Of a DNA stretch of 64,000 nt, positions 16,539 to 25,342 are shown in pieces. The stretch spans positions 643,323 through 707,322 of the forward strand of contig NZ_CANLRL010000002.1 in NCBI RefSeq assembly GCF_947493595.1. The letters are read 5' to 3'. Within the stretch, counting starts at the first letter, position 1; each line of letters opens with the position of its first letter. The position numbers and the translations under genes were made by a program. The notes under the pieces are model-generated. The model had not been told where the DNA came from, made no database searches, and saw only the letters and a list, made by a program, of their open reading frames with translations. The DNA is from an uncultured Shimia sp. GTDB lineage: Bacteria > Pseudomonadota > Alphaproteobacteria > Rhodobacterales > Rhodobacteraceae.

Positions 16539-16656
16539 ATGGGGTTGTGGTGAGACTCTGTCCAGAGAAAGAGCGACAGCGGGTTGGGAAAAAGCGACGC
16601 AGAGGAACCGCGATCTTGGTGGTAGAATCAAAGGGGAACATGCTAGATTTCGTCTT

Positions 16657-18573
16657 ATGCCTGTGGATAACCCCAATATAAGCCAAGATTTGCCGGTCAT
16701 TCGGCAGCTTGATGATGCCGCGATCAACCGGATTGCCGCTGGTGAAGTGGTCGAACGGCCTGCCTCTGCGGTCAAAGAACTGGTGGAAAACGCCATTGAT
16801 GCGGGCAGTCGGCGGATTGAGATTGCTTATGCCGATGGTGGCAAAACGCTGATCCGGATCACGGATGACGGCTGTGGCATCACCGAGGAACAATTGCCGT
16901 TGGCGCTGTCGCGCCACGCGACCTCCAAGATTGACGGCACGGACCTGCTCGACATTCACACCTTTGGCTTTCGTGGCGAGGCGTTACCAAGCTTGGGCGC
17001 TGTCGGACGGTTGAGCATCACCAGCCGGGTGGGCAAAGCGCCTGCGGCGCAGATTTCCGTGGAAGGCGGCGCGATGAGCGTGGTGAAGCCTGCGGCGCTG
17101 TCTGGCGGCACCATCGTGGAACTGCGTGATCTGTTTTACGCCACCCCCGCGCGGTTGAAATTCATGCGCTCCGATCGGGCAGAGGCGCAGGCGATCACCG
17201 ATGTGGTCAAGCGGCTGGCGATGGCGGAGCCGTTTGTGGGCTTCACGTTGCGCGATGTGACCGGTGGCGGCGAAGGTCGCGTGACCTTCCGCGTGGAGGC
17301 CGAGAATGGCGACCTGTTTGATGCGCTGCACGGCCGGTTGGCGCGGATTTTGGGCAAGGAATTTGCCGAAAACGCGCTGAAGATTGATGCGGAACGCGAA
17401 GGGCTGCGGTTGATTGGCTATGCGGCTTTGCCGACCTATTCGCGGGGGTCTTCGGTGGCGCAGTATCTGTTTGTGAACGGGCGTCCGGTGAAAGACAAAT
17501 TGCTCGTTGGTGCGCTGCGCGGGGCGTATTTTGATTACCTGAGCCGGGATCGGCACCCGGCGGCGGCGCTGTTTATCGATTGTGATCCACATCTGGTGGA
17601 TGTGAACGTGCACCCCGCCAAATCCGAGGTGCGGTTCCGCGATCCGGGGCTGGCGCGTGGGCTGATTGTCTCCAGTCTGCGCCATGCTTTGGCGGAAGCG
17701 GGCCACCGCGCGTCGACCACAGTTGCGGGGGCGACCTTGCAGTCTTTCCGGCCCGAACCAATGGGGGCATCACTGGGCGCTTTGGGGGCGACACCAAGCG
17801 CGCCAACGCCGGGACAAGCGCGGGTCTATCAGATGGATCGGCCAAGTTTGGGCGCACGCACGGCGGCCTATCAGGCGCAGGCACCACATCAGTCCCCTGC
17901 GATGGAGCCCGGCTTCTCAGATCTTTCCGAGGCCTATTCCGCGCGGGTGGAGCCGGTGGAAACCGAGATGCCTCAGGAGGTGCCAGCTGAAGGGTTGCCG
18001 CTGGGCGCGGCGCGGGCGCAGGTGCATGAGAATTACATCGTGGCGCAGACACAAACCGGCATGGTGATTGTCGATCAACACGCGGCGCATGAGCGGTTGG
18101 TCTATGAAAAGCTGAAACATCAGATGGCGGAGAACGGCGTGGCGGCGCAGGCCTTGTTGATCCCCGAGATTGTCGAGCTGTCGGAGGGAGACTGTGCGCG
18201 GATCATGACCGTGGCAGAGCCGTTGTCCAAGCTGGGGCTGACGATTGAGGCTTTTGGCGGCGGCGCTGTGGCGGTGCGCGAAACGCCTGCGCTGCTGGGT
18301 GAGGTCAATGCGCGGGCGATGGTGCTTGATATTCTGGATGAGCTGGATGATGCGGGGGAAAGCATGTTGGTGCAGGCCAAGCTGGAAGCGATTTTGAGTC
18401 GCGTGGCCTGTCACGGCTCGATCCGCTCGGGGCGGCGCATGCGTGGCGAAGAGATGAACGCGCTGCTGCGCGAGATGGAGGCAACGCCACATTCGGGGCA
18501 ATGCAACCACGGGCGGCCAACCTATGTGGAACTCAAGTTGGCCGATATTGAACGGCTGTTTGGACGGACGTGA
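16657..18573 (+). CDS. mutL: DNA mismatch repair endonuclease MutL
   Basis: A 638-residue GHKL ATPase that links mismatch recognition by MutS to strand removal. The N-terminal domain shows the canonical [20 protein letters not shown] and NAIDAG start (ATP-binding Asn/Asp), DDGCGI, RHATSKI and [10 protein letters not shown] Pro/Ala-rich linker covers about residues 360-440. The C-terminal domain keeps the metal-dependent nicking motif DQHA-x2-E-x4-E ([12 protein letters not shown], near residue 472), plus ACHGSIRSG and [11 protein letters not shown], so this MutL should nick DNA itself, as expected in bacteria without MutH. The ATG at 16657 is chosen because homology begins directly after it; the frame is open upstream without a good start. 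Its stop overlaps the start of rmuC (TGATG), so the two repair genes are coupled. Confidence 0.97.
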   Translation: MPVDNPNISQDLPVIRQLDDAAINRIAAGEVVERPASAVKELVENAIDAGSRRIEIAYADGGKTLIRITDDGCGITEEQLPLALSRHATSKIDGTDLLDIHTFGFRGEALPSLGAVGRLSITSRVGKAPAAQISVEGGAMSVVKPAALSGGTIVELRDLFYATPARLKFMRSDRAEAQAITDVVKRLAMAEPFVGFTLRDVTGGGEGRVTFRVEAENGDLFDALHGRLARILGKEFAENALKIDAEREGLRLIGYAALPTYSRGSSVAQYLFVNGRPVKDKLLVGALRGAYFDYLSRDRHPAAALFIDCDPHLVDVNVHPAKSEVRFRDPGLARGLIVSSLRHALAEAGHRASTTVAGATLQSFRPEPMGASLGALGATPSAPTPGQARVYQMDRPSLGARTAAYQAQAPHQSPAMEPGFSDLSEAYSARVEPVETEMPQEVPAEGLPLGAARAQVHENYIVAQTQTGMVIVDQHAAHERLVYEKLKHQMAENGVAAQALLIPEIVELSEGDCARIMTVAEPLSKLGLTIEAFGGGAVAVRETPALLGEVNARAMVLDILDELDDAGESMLVQAKLEAILSRVACHGSIRSGRRMRGEEMNALLREMEATPHSGQCNHGRPTYVELKLADIERLFGRT

Positions 18574-19892
18574 TGGAAGGTATGGACGAAGCAATCGCCA
18601 ATATGGAGGCGATGGCGCTGTATGCGGCGGCTGGGATTGGCTTTGCGGTGTTGGTGCTGTTTTTGCTGCTGCGCGGGGCGGGGCAAAAGCGGGCGGACCG
18701 GACTGAGGCAGTGATAGCCCAACATATGGGACAGATGGCGCAGCGGGTGGATCAGCTGGCCACCGGGCAGGCGCATCTGGACGGCAACCTGCAGGCGCAG
18801 GCGCAATCGCAGGGGCAGATCGCCACGCTGATGGAACAGCGGCTGGGCGAAGTGCAGGTCAATATGCACGAAAACCTCGCCAAGGTGCAGCGCAGCACGG
18901 GGGAAAACCTCGCCAGCATGCAGCAAAAGATGGCGGATACATTGGCGGCACAGCAACTGCAGATGCAAGAGAGTATGGCCAATATGCAGCTGCGCACCGG
19001 CGGCGCGCTCAACGACATGCAGGAAAAGCTGAACCTGTCGATGACGGGCAATGCCAAACAGACGGCGACCTCGCTCACCCAGTTGCAGGAGCGGTTGGCC
19101 ACGATTGACAAGGCGCAGGAAAACATCACCCGGCTGAGCGGCGACGTGCTGAGCCTTCAGGATATTCTGAGCAACAAACAAACGCGCGGGGCGTTTGGCG
19201 AGATCCAGCTCAATGACATTGTAGGCAAGGCGCTGCCAAGTGACAGCTACGCGCTGCAACACACGCTGTCTAACGGCAGACGCGCGGACTGTTTGATCCA
19301 TCTGCCCAACCCGCCGGGCCCAATTGTGATCGACAGCAAATTCCCGCTGGAGGCTTATGAGCTGTTGCGCAATGCAGAAACCCAGGCGCAATTGAATGAA
19401 GCGGCGCGGATGCTGCGCACCTCGGTGAAGAAACACATCAAAGACATTTCGGAAAAATACATCATCGATGGCGAGACCGCTGACGGCGCCCTGATGTTCC
19501 TGCCAAGTGAGGCGGTTTACGCGGAGCTGCACGCCAATTTCCCGGAGCTGGTGCGCGAAGGCTTTGCCGCGCGGGTGTGGATTGTCTCGCCCACCACTTG
19601 CATGGCGACACTCAACACCATGCGGGCGATCTTGAAAGACGCGCGCATGCAAGAGCAAGCCGGCGCAATCCGCAAAGAACTGGGTATGCTTTATTCTGAT
19701 GTCGAGCGCTTGGGCACACGGGTGGAAAACCTCGATCGCCACTTTGGACAAGCCGCGAAAGACATCAGCGAGATCAAAATCAGTGCCGACAAAGCGGGGC
19801 GTCGGGCGCGGCGTCTGGACAACTTTGATTTTGAAGAGCTTGCACAAACGGGTGATGACAAAGTGGTGCCGCTGACCAAACCAGACAGCTGA
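18573..19892 (+). CDS. rmuC: DNA recombination protein RmuC homolog
   Basis: A 439-residue protein of the RmuC family, which limits inversions at short inverted repeats in E. coli. An N-terminal transmembrane helix (residues about 16-34, ending LLLRG) is followed by a long Gln/Met-rich coiled coil (about 45-185) and the RmuC nuclease-like domain. That domain shows QTRGAFGEIQLNDIV, PIVIDSKFPLEAYE, KYIIDGETADGALMFLPSE and SPTTCMATLNTMRAIL. These match the PD-(D/E)xK-like core of the family. The start ATG shares bases with the mutL stop codon, so mutL and rmuC form a repair operon. It is probably membrane-tethered, facing the cytoplasm. Confidence 0.94.
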   Translation: MEGMDEAIANMEAMALYAAAGIGFAVLVLFLLLRGAGQKRADRTEAVIAQHMGQMAQRVDQLATGQAHLDGNLQAQAQSQGQIATLMEQRLGEVQVNMHENLAKVQRSTGENLASMQQKMADTLAAQQLQMQESMANMQLRTGGALNDMQEKLNLSMTGNAKQTATSLTQLQERLATIDKAQENITRLSGDVLSLQDILSNKQTRGAFGEIQLNDIVGKALPSDSYALQHTLSNGRRADCLIHLPNPPGPIVIDSKFPLEAYELLRNAETQAQLNEAARMLRTSVKKHIKDISEKYIIDGETADGALMFLPSEAVYAELHANFPELVREGFAARVWIVSPTTCMATLNTMRAILKDARMQEQAGAIRKELGMLYSDVERLGTRVENLDRHFGQAAKDISEIKISADKAGRRARRLDNFDFEELAQTGDDKVVPLTKPDS

Positions 19893-19909
19893 TTTCATTC
19901 ACAGTCTGC

Positions 19910-19942
19910 AAATATCCCGGGGTCCGGGGCAGCGCCCCGGCC
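19910..19942. repeat. Intergenic REP-like element, copy 1
   Basis: AAATATCCCGGGG leads into a hairpin with arms CCGGGGC and GCCCCGG around a three-base loop. It is the same module found at 26521, 37720 and, reversed, 41935. It lies just after the rmuC stop. Confidence 0.65.
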
Positions 19943-20022
19943 AGCAGAAACAGTTTGCGCCATGTCAAAGACGTGGGGCATGCTGGTGGGGACACTGGGC
20001 CAAACCAAATTGGAGGCACAAA

Positions 20023-20349
20023 ATGCTTGAGATTTCTGCATGGCAAGTGGCGCAAGTTGTGCTGATGTCGCGGGAGCTGGACCGGGCCGAAGGCGAGCTT
20101 CGCGCGTTTATTGACCGGCTTAATGAAGATGAACAAGCCAGTCTTGTGGCTGTGATGTGGGTGGGGCGTGACAGTTTCATGCCCGACGATCTGGCCGAAG
20201 CGATTATGACAGCCAAAACCGAAAACACCGTGCCGACGTCGGATTACCTGTTGGGGTCGCCACATCTGTCCGATCATCTGGAAAACGGAATGGAGGCTTT
20301 GGGCATATCGTTATCTGATGAGGAGGACGACTTGGTCCGGAAGGGCTAA
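20023..20349 (+). CDS. DUF3775 domain-containing protein
   Basis: A 108-residue cytoplasmic protein matching the DUF3775 family, which is widespread in alphaproteobacteria and has no known function. It is strongly acidic and predicted all-helical: an N-terminal AWQVAQVVLMSRELDRAEGE helix, a central AVMWVGRDSFMPDDLAEA segment (the most conserved part of the family), and a PTSDYLLGSPHLSDHLENGM region near the C-terminus. It has no signal peptide or membrane helix. The ribosome site is GGAGG, 7 bases before the ATG. It is transcribed alone and followed by two hairpins. Confidence 0.9.
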   Translation: MLEISAWQVAQVVLMSRELDRAEGELRAFIDRLNEDEQASLVAVMWVGRDSFMPDDLAEAIMTAKTENTVPTSDYLLGSPHLSDHLENGMEALGISLSDEEDDLVRKG

Positions 20350-20362
20350 GCAGTTGGCGAAT

Positions 20363-20387
20363 AACGGCTGATTGGGCCGTTTTATTT
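20363..20387 (+). terminator. Hairpin terminator after DUF3775 gene
   Basis: AACGGC (20363-20368) pairs with GCCGTT (20376-20381) around a 7-base loop, followed by TTATTTG. The stem is short but well placed, 13 bp after the stop. Confidence 0.6.
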
Positions 20388-20411
20388 GCGAATTTATGCC
20401 AACAGTTTTGA

Positions 20412-20440
20412 GATCCGCGCCAAGCTTTGGCGCGGGTCTT
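20412..20440. terminator. Second hairpin, possible terminator
   Basis: CCGCGCCAA (20415-20423) pairs with TTGGCGCGG (20427-20435) around a 3-base loop, followed by GTCTT. The rest of the gap between 20350 and the Hint gene at 20644 shows no reading frame I can support. Confidence 0.5.
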
Positions 20441-20643
20441 TATGTTTTCAGCACCCCTTCTTATGTGCGCTTGTGAGGGAGGGATGACGCGTCCGCGCGC
20501 TTCCCAAGCCACTGACTTCGCGCTGTTTTCTAAAGAAACATCCGCACCCTGCGTTTTGCGGGCGGTGCCCTCTTGTCTTGTGTCTGAGCCTTGCAACCCA
20601 TGGGGCGGCGTTGAGAGGTCTGTCGTTCAGAAGGAGGTCGCCC

Positions 20644-21687
20644 ATGTCCAGTTTCTGGGGTCGTTTTGACGACAATCACGGCAATCAAAAACAGTTTGAA
20701 CCCACTGATGATCCCGCCGAGGAAATCGCCTTTGCGCCTAAAGGGGATGATGGCGATCTGGTGCTTGAGGACAATAACAACAAACCAGACCCGGATACGC
20801 AGGTGCTGATCGATGGGGAGGCCCATGATTTTGTGTTTGAGCTGACAGGAACCGTGCCGCAGGACGATGACATTCCAGAGCAGTTCTGGGGGCAGGAAAT
20901 CGCAGTGATCTCGATCCAGGACTACCCTGAACCGGGTGAGGAAACCCGCATGTTTTTCTTTCCGGAGATGGATCCGAGCGAAGAGGATATGAATGAGTTC
21001 GAGGATGAGGAATTTGTGGTCAAACATCCGGATCGTCATCCCGATGATTTGCCGGTGTGTTTCCTGCCGGGCACCATGATCGCGACACCAGACGGTCTGC
21101 GCGCGGTGGAAAGCCTGCAGCCTGGCGATTTTGTCTGTGTCGCCAAAGGCAAGCCAGCCAAGGTGTTCTGGGTGGCAAAGAGCCATTTTTCTTATGCAGA
21201 GATGTTGCGGAACGCAGGGCTGCGGCCGGTGTGTATTGATGCCGATAGCCTGGCACCGGGGTTGCCGGCGCAGGATTTGTGGGTGTCGCAACAACACCGG
21301 ATTGCGCTGCGCGGCTGGCAGGTGGAGATGTTGGCGGCAACTGAGGCGGCCTTTGCCCATGCCAAACATCTGGCGCCACAGCCGGGTATTCCGGGGCGGG
21401 AATGGCGCGACGGGGTGGACTATGTGCATCTGATGTTTGATCGGCATCACATTGTGGAGGCCAATGGGGCCGAGGCGGAGAGCCTGTTTCTGGGCGATCA
21501 GGCGTTGGAGAGCTTGGGCGCGGAAGCGCGGGCCGAGTTGGATCAGCTTTTGGAGGCCAAGCCCTGGTTGAAGCCGCGTTTCACGCAGACGGCCTTGCCC
21601 ACCATGAAAGCGCATGAGGCGCAGACTTGGCGCAAGATGGTGGATGGGCGGCCGGTGTTTCGCGATTTGGTGCGTGTGGCGGCCTGA
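20644..21687 (+). CDS. Hint (hedgehog/intein) domain-containing protein
   Basis: A 347-residue protein. Residues 1-135 are a very acidic, Asp/Glu/Asn-rich region of unknown function. From residue 139 a Hint domain begins with the splicing-type cysteine in CFLPGTMIATPDGLRAVESL, followed by QPGDFV and the block-B/F-like LWVSQQHRIALRGWQVEM and YVHLMFDRHHIVEANG. Rhodobacteraceae carry many such Hint proteins, often fused to secreted or RTX domains. Here the partner is only the acidic N-terminus. Self-cleavage at Cys139 would release that N-terminus, but activity is not shown. The start is fixed by a strong AAGGAGG ribosome site 6-7 bases before the ATG. The protein has no signal peptide. It converges on the TetR gene with a 2-bp gap. 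Confidence 0.9.
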   Translation: MSSFWGRFDDNHGNQKQFEPTDDPAEEIAFAPKGDDGDLVLEDNNNKPDPDTQVLIDGEAHDFVFELTGTVPQDDDIPEQFWGQEIAVISIQDYPEPGEETRMFFFPEMDPSEEDMNEFEDEEFVVKHPDRHPDDLPVCFLPGTMIATPDGLRAVESLQPGDFVCVAKGKPAKVFWVAKSHFSYAEMLRNAGLRPVCIDADSLAPGLPAQDLWVSQQHRIALRGWQVEMLAATEAAFAHAKHLAPQPGIPGREWRDGVDYVHLMFDRHHIVEANGAEAESLFLGDQALESLGAEARAELDQLLEAKPWLKPRFTQTALPTMKAHEAQTWRKMVDGRPVFRDLVRVAA

Positions 21688-21689
21688 TT

Positions 21690-22268
21690 TCAGGCCGTGG
21701 GCATCAGCCACGCGGTGAGATAGGTTTCCAGACGTTCGCGTGGGGCGACCGAGTTGTGCAAGCTGCAAAATATCAGAGAGATTGCTTGCACCATAAAGGC
21801 TTGTACGCCCTCCGCCTGTAATTCGGCGGAGATGTCTTTGCGAAATGGCTGGTCCCAGAGCCATTTGGTTACGACCTCGGCGTGGCGGCCAAAGGTCATG
21901 GCGATGGGGCCGATGTCCGCGTTGGCCGCCGCGCCTGAGTGGCGCAGAATCACGTCAAAGACATAGCGTTCGCAGGTCATAAAAGTGATCAGCGGCATCA
22001 TGGCGTCGGTCATCTCGGCGATGGAGGTGGGTGCATCCAGCGCGTCTATGCCATCCAGATGACGGTCGATTTCCGCGCCAATGAGTTGGTCCATCAGCGC
22101 GTCTTTGTCTTTGAAATGAGAGAAAAAAGTGCCCTTGGCCACCCCAGCGCGCAGCACCACCTCTTCCACTCGCATGGCTTCATATCCGCTTTCAGAAATC
22201 ACGGCTTGAGCCGCGTCCAGAAGCTTGGCGCGGGTTTTGAGGGTGCGTTGTTGAACTGCTTTGGCCAT
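21690..22268 (-). CDS. TetR/AcrR family transcriptional regulator
   Basis: A 192-residue repressor. The N-terminal 50 residues are a TetR-type helix-turn-helix (RAKLLDAAQAVISESGYEAM, then VVLRAGVAKGTFFSHFKDKDAL), and the remainder is an all-helical ligand-binding and dimerisation domain. A GTG at 22283 would add five residues; I prefer the ATG at 22268, but neither has a strong ribosome site. The gene is divergent from the flavodoxin-fold oxidoreductase at 22372. The gap between them contains three copies of TGACCGTGGTCA, the first 22-33 bp from this start, so it probably represses both itself and the oxidoreductase. The inducer is likely a quinone or other electrophile (inference from the neighbour). 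Confidence 0.92.
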   Translation of the reverse strand: MAKAVQQRTLKTRAKLLDAAQAVISESGYEAMRVEEVVLRAGVAKGTFFSHFKDKDALMDQLIGAEIDRHLDGIDALDAPTSIAEMTDAMMPLITFMTCERYVFDVILRHSGAAANADIGPIAMTFGRHAEVVTKWLWDQPFRKDISAELQAEGVQAFMVQAISLIFCSLHNSVAPRERLETYLTAWLMPTA

Positions 22269-22289
22269 GGCCCGTTTTGGCACGAATTG

Positions 22290-22354
22290 TGACCGTGGTC
22301 AAATTTGTAATTGACCGTGGTCATTTTTGTGTGCGATGAAATTGACCGTGGTCA
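22290..22354. promoter_or_regulatory. Three-copy TetR-type operator array
   Basis: TGACCGTGGTCA occurs exactly at 22290-22301, 22312-22323 and 22343-22354. Each is a near-palindrome (TGACC-GT-GGTCA). Spacings of 22 and 31 bp are close to two and three helical turns, so all copies face the same side of the DNA. They fill the divergent promoter region between the TetR gene and the oxidoreductase. Confidence 0.8.
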
Positions 22355-22371
22355 ATATTTGGAGATTCGCA

Positions 22372-22965
22372 ATGACACAGAAACGGATTTTTATCTTGAA
22401 CGGGCACCCTGCGGCGGAGTCGCTCACAGGTTCGGTGGCGGAGAGTTACGCGCAAGCGGCGCGTAAGGCGGGGCATCAGGTGCGGATGACCAACCTGCAT
22501 GATCTGCAGTTTGATCCGGACTATGGCTTTGGCGGTTATGTGAACCAAAAACCGCTGGAGCCGGAGCTGGAGCAGGTCTTGCAAGACATCGAGTGGTCTG
22601 AGCATGTGGTGGTGGCCACACCGATGTGGTGGGGTGGGTTGCCAGCTAAGCTCAAAGGGTTGTTTGACCGGGCGTTGTTGCCGGGGCGCACGTTTGACAC
22701 GCGCAATACCACCAAGCTGGGCTTGCCGGCGCCATTGTTGACCGGGCGCACGGGCCGGGTGCTGTTGTTCTCGGACACGCCGGGGTGGTTCTTCCGGCTG
22801 ATGTATCGCAACGCCATGATTGTGCAGATTCAACGGCAGATCTTGGAGTTTGTCGGCATCAAGCCGGTGAAAGTCACACAGTTCAATGGCACCAGTGACC
22901 CCAAGCAAGGGGCCGTGGACAAGTGGATCAAGCAAGCGGCGGAGATTGGCGCGCAGGCGGCCTAA
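22372..22965 (+). CDS. NAD(P)H-dependent flavodoxin-fold oxidoreductase (quinone reductase family)
   Basis: A 197-residue protein of the flavodoxin_2/NQO family, which passes electrons from NAD(P)H through FMN or FAD to quinones in a two-electron step, avoiding radical formation. The N-terminal beta strand and phosphate loop read RIFILNGHPAAESLTGS, and the flavin-contact segment is VVATPMWWGGLPAKLKGLFDR, highly typical of MdaB/KefF-type enzymes. The C-terminal half contains the LLFSDTPGW segment and ends in an amphipathic helix. The start at 22372 follows GGAGA; an upstream in-frame ATG at 22327 lies among the operator copies and is unlikely to be used. Control by the divergent TetR repressor through three operator copies is strongly suggested. 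Confidence 0.92.
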   Translation: MTQKRIFILNGHPAAESLTGSVAESYAQAARKAGHQVRMTNLHDLQFDPDYGFGGYVNQKPLEPELEQVLQDIEWSEHVVVATPMWWGGLPAKLKGLFDRALLPGRTFDTRNTTKLGLPAPLLTGRTGRVLLFSDTPGWFFRLMYRNAMIVQIQRQILEFVGIKPVKVTQFNGTSDPKQGAVDKWIKQAAEIGAQAA

Positions 22966-22971
22966 ATTGAG

Positions 22972-23595
22972 CTAGGTGTGGCGTGAGATCCGTGTGGTCA
23001 CCACGCCCGCCGCCATCAAACAGCCGCTGCCCACACGGTTGAGGCCCCGCATGGCGCGCGGGTGCTGGAACAGCCCGCGCAGCCCATTGGCGCAGAGCAG
23101 CCAGAACACGGTGTTGAGCGTGGCGACACCCACAAAGGTGGCGATCAGGATTGCGAATTGCGGCAGCACCGGCTGCGACAGGGTCACAAACTGCGGCACA
23201 AAGGCGATGTAAAACGCCGGGCCTTTGGGGTTGAGGGCGCTGATCAGGAACGACTGCCAGAACAGCGGCTTGAGGGGCTTTTGATCCACTGTGTTTGAGC
23301 CAATGCCCTCAGCGGGTGCGCGCCAGAGGCTGATGCCGAGCCAGATCAGATACACCGCGCCAATGAGCTTCATCAGCGTAAAAAGCGTGGTGGAGGCAGA
23401 GAGGATCGCACCTGCGCCCATTAGGGACACGGACATGCCGACCAAGGCCCCGGCGGAGATGCCTGGAATGGTCGCGAGGCCTGAGCGTTTGCCAGAGCGC
23501 ACCGCGTGGTTGATGGTCAGGACAATGTTGGGGCCGGGGATCAATACAACCAAGGCGCTGGCCAGAACAAACGCGATCCAGGTTTCCAATGACAT
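22972..23595 (-). CDS. LysE family amino-acid exporter
   Basis: A 207-residue inner-membrane protein of the LysE/RhtB family, which exports amino acids such as lysine, homoserine or threonine. The hallmark N-terminal VLIPGPNIVLTINHAVRSGKRSG lies near residue 20 and is split by a Pro-Gly turn. Five or six hydrophobic helices follow, with the second conserved motif LNPKGPAFYIAFVPQF near residue 125. The ATG at 23595 has a GAGAGGAG ribosome site; an upstream TTG in frame would overlap it. The gene converges on the oxidoreductase gene with a 6-bp gap. The substrate is unknown. A lysine-degradation gene pair lies 1 kb away, but there is no operon link. Confidence 0.92.
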   Translation of the reverse strand: MSLETWIAFVLASALVVLIPGPNIVLTINHAVRSGKRSGLATIPGISAGALVGMSVSLMGAGAILSASTTLFTLMKLIGAVYLIWLGISLWRAPAEGIGSNTVDQKPLKPLFWQSFLISALNPKGPAFYIAFVPQFVTLSQPVLPQFAILIATFVGVATLNTVFWLLCANGLRGLFQHPRAMRGLNRVGSGCLMAAGVVTTRISRHT

Positions 23596-23698
23596 GTCGC
23601 GCTCCTCTCCCAACAGTTGTGGTGCAGGATTTCGCAGTCAGGCGGAATTGGCAAGGGGATTGGTGTGGGCGCGCGGTTGGTGGCAGCGCGACAAAACT

Positions 23699-24106
23699 CT
23701 ATGTTGTTGCGGGCTCGAGGTATGCCATGAGCGTGTCAAAGGAGGGTGCAATCTCCACCACGCTGGTTTCGAGGTCTACATTGTACATGTCGAAGTAGAC
23801 CACCTTCAGGGCCCCGCTGTTGTCTTTGGCAAAGGCAAACAGCTCGCTTGCGCCGTTTCCGCCAATGACAAATAGAGTCGGGAAATCAACGTGAAAAGTC
23901 TGGTTTATCTCGGTCTCATAAACATCTTCCGCGGAGTCGAGGATCAGCCAACATGGCTGTTCCGACAGGGGGCCTTCGCCGCCATTGCTTGCCGCAAGGA
24001 ACTCAAGATAGGCCTGTGGCAGTTCAAAAGGTGCGGCTGCGACCAACTGTTCCAAAACGCCCGGGCTTGCGCCAACACGTGCTGACCAGTGCTTGGTTTC
24101 CAACAT
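23699..24106 (-). CDS. SMI1/KNR4 family protein
   Basis: A 135-residue cytoplasmic protein with the SMI1/KNR4 (SUKH) fold: FELPQAYLEFLAASNGGEG near residue 27, then CWLILDSAEDVYETE, and FVIGGNGASELFAF near residue 80. This superfamily includes many immunity proteins that neutralise toxins of contact-dependent systems, as well as housekeeping members. No toxin gene is adjacent, so it is either an orphan immunity protein or unrelated to toxins. It is transcribed alone, with a 12-bp-stem hairpin 15 bp upstream of its start. Confidence 0.88.
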   Translation of the reverse strand: MLETKHWSARVGASPGVLEQLVAAAPFELPQAYLEFLAASNGGEGPLSEQPCWLILDSAEDVYETEINQTFHVDFPTLFVIGGNGASELFAFAKDNSGALKVVYFDMYNVDLETSVVEIAPSFDTLMAYLEPATT

Positions 24107-24121
24107 ATTCCGCTCCTAAGT

Positions 24122-24151
24122 CTTGCAGCTCAAAATTGATTGAGCTGCAAG
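24122..24151. repeat. Perfect inverted repeat upstream of the SMI1/KNR4 gene
   Basis: CTTGCAGCTCAA (24122-24133) and TTGAGCTGCAAG (24140-24151) form a 12-bp perfect stem with a 6-base loop, without a T-tract on either strand. It could end the saccharopine dehydrogenase transcript or act as a binding site. Confidence 0.5.
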
Positions 24152-24186
24152 GAAAAGCAACTAGGCTGATCGATTTTCAGGCAATA

Positions 24187-25329
24187 TCAAGCCGTGTGAT
24201 CGACGATCTGCATGTGCTGTGCCAGCGTGCCGATGTGTGTGAGCCATTCGGAGAACAGCGCTTCTTCAGACGGCGCCGCGTGCACGCCGGGGGCAATTTT
24301 GCCGTCCAGCACGGCCTCAATCGCGAGGGACACAGGGATCGACACGAGGCGGGCCATGGCGGTGCCACGTGCGTCGCCCCAGGCGTCCATCACGTAAGTC
24401 TTGTGGAAAACCTCTGCGCCGTCTTTTTCCGCTTTGAAGCCCACGCAGAGCACCACGCGGTCCGGCTCGCCTTCGTCATAGGAGTTTTCATCCCAGAACT
24501 GATCGGACATCTCTTTCAGCCGTGCGTCGCCTTCGGGACCGGAGAGCGTTTCGATTTCGCGAAAGACGTCAGACCACGCCTCGGTCCAGCCGTTCAGGCG
24601 CAGGGTGCCGCGCACAAAGGTGTCGACTTTCCAGTCCGGATCAAACTTGTAGTCTTCCATGAAAGGAATGCTGTCGCGGTTTGGGTAAACCTCGAAAGTT
24701 TCCGCCGTTGCCAGTGGGGCCTCATAGCTGCTGATCGCATCCCAAGGGCGGTTCACATCAAACGGTTTGCCGTCACGGATGGAGCGGGATGGGCTGCGCA
24801 GAGCTTTTAGCACACCGAGGGGCGACCAGCTAAATTTGTAGCGGAACGGGTTGGCCACTTTGGGGATGCCGCCGCAGTAGCTGATGAAGCTGATGGCGTT
24901 GTCCGCATCGTAAGCGTCAGAGGCGCGGTAGTCAGCCACCAAGGCGTGCGCCATCAAGTGGTCGATGCCCGGGTCCAGGCCCACTTCGTTCACGCATGCC
25001 ACGCCAGCTTCTTTGGCTTTGGCATTGAGCGCTTTCATCTCTGGCGCAATGTAAGACGAGCTGACAAAGTTCGCTCCTTTCTCGATGCACAATTCGGCCA
25101 ACGGCACGTGCCAGTCGCCGGGCAGCATCGAAACGACCACGTCGCCAGACTCAAGCACAGCTCCTAGAGCTGCGATGTCAAAGGCGCGGATGTCTTTTGT
25201 CAGATCGCCAACAGCTTCCTGCGCTTTCTCAACGGTTCGGTTCCAGACGGTGACCGCGCGTCCATCTTCGATCAGGCGACGCAGGCCGGGAATGGCGGAA
25301 AGGCCGGTGCCACACCAATGGATTGTCAT
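24187..25329 (-). CDS. Saccharopine dehydrogenase, LYS9-like (L-glutamate-forming type)
   Basis: A 380-residue NAD(P)-dependent dehydrogenase of the saccharopine dehydrogenase family. It starts with a Rossmann fold (IHWCGTGLSAIPGLRRLI) and contains the family signature VNEVGLDPGIDHLMAH near residue 125 and the FISYCGGIPKVANPFRYKFSWSP region split by its Gly-Gly turn. These features match fungal Lys9-type enzymes, which convert saccharopine to glutamate and alpha-aminoadipate semialdehyde. The ATG at 25329 has a GGGGAGAAG ribosome site and lies 13 bp after the stop of the LYS1-like gene, so the two are co-transcribed. Together they would carry lysine through saccharopine, most likely for catabolism or osmotic adaptation (inference). 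The C-terminal half is divergent from Lys9, so the direction and exact substrate remain to be shown. Confidence 0.88.
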   Translation of the reverse strand: MTIHWCGTGLSAIPGLRRLIEDGRAVTVWNRTVEKAQEAVGDLTKDIRAFDIAALGAVLESGDVVVSMLPGDWHVPLAELCIEKGANFVSSSYIAPEMKALNAKAKEAGVACVNEVGLDPGIDHLMAHALVADYRASDAYDADNAISFISYCGGIPKVANPFRYKFSWSPLGVLKALRSPSRSIRDGKPFDVNRPWDAISSYEAPLATAETFEVYPNRDSIPFMEDYKFDPDWKVDTFVRGTLRLNGWTEAWSDVFREIETLSGPEGDARLKEMSDQFWDENSYDEGEPDRVVLCVGFKAEKDGAEVFHKTYVMDAWGDARGTAMARLVSIPVSLAIEAVLDGKIAPGVHAAPSEEALFSEWLTHIGTLAQHMQIVDHTA

Positions 25330-25342
25330 GTCTCTTCTCCCC

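Noticed and set aside
18522..19898. 458-codon minus-strand frame opposite rmuC
   Set aside because: Antisense shadow; rmuC on the plus strand has clear family motifs and coupling to mutL.
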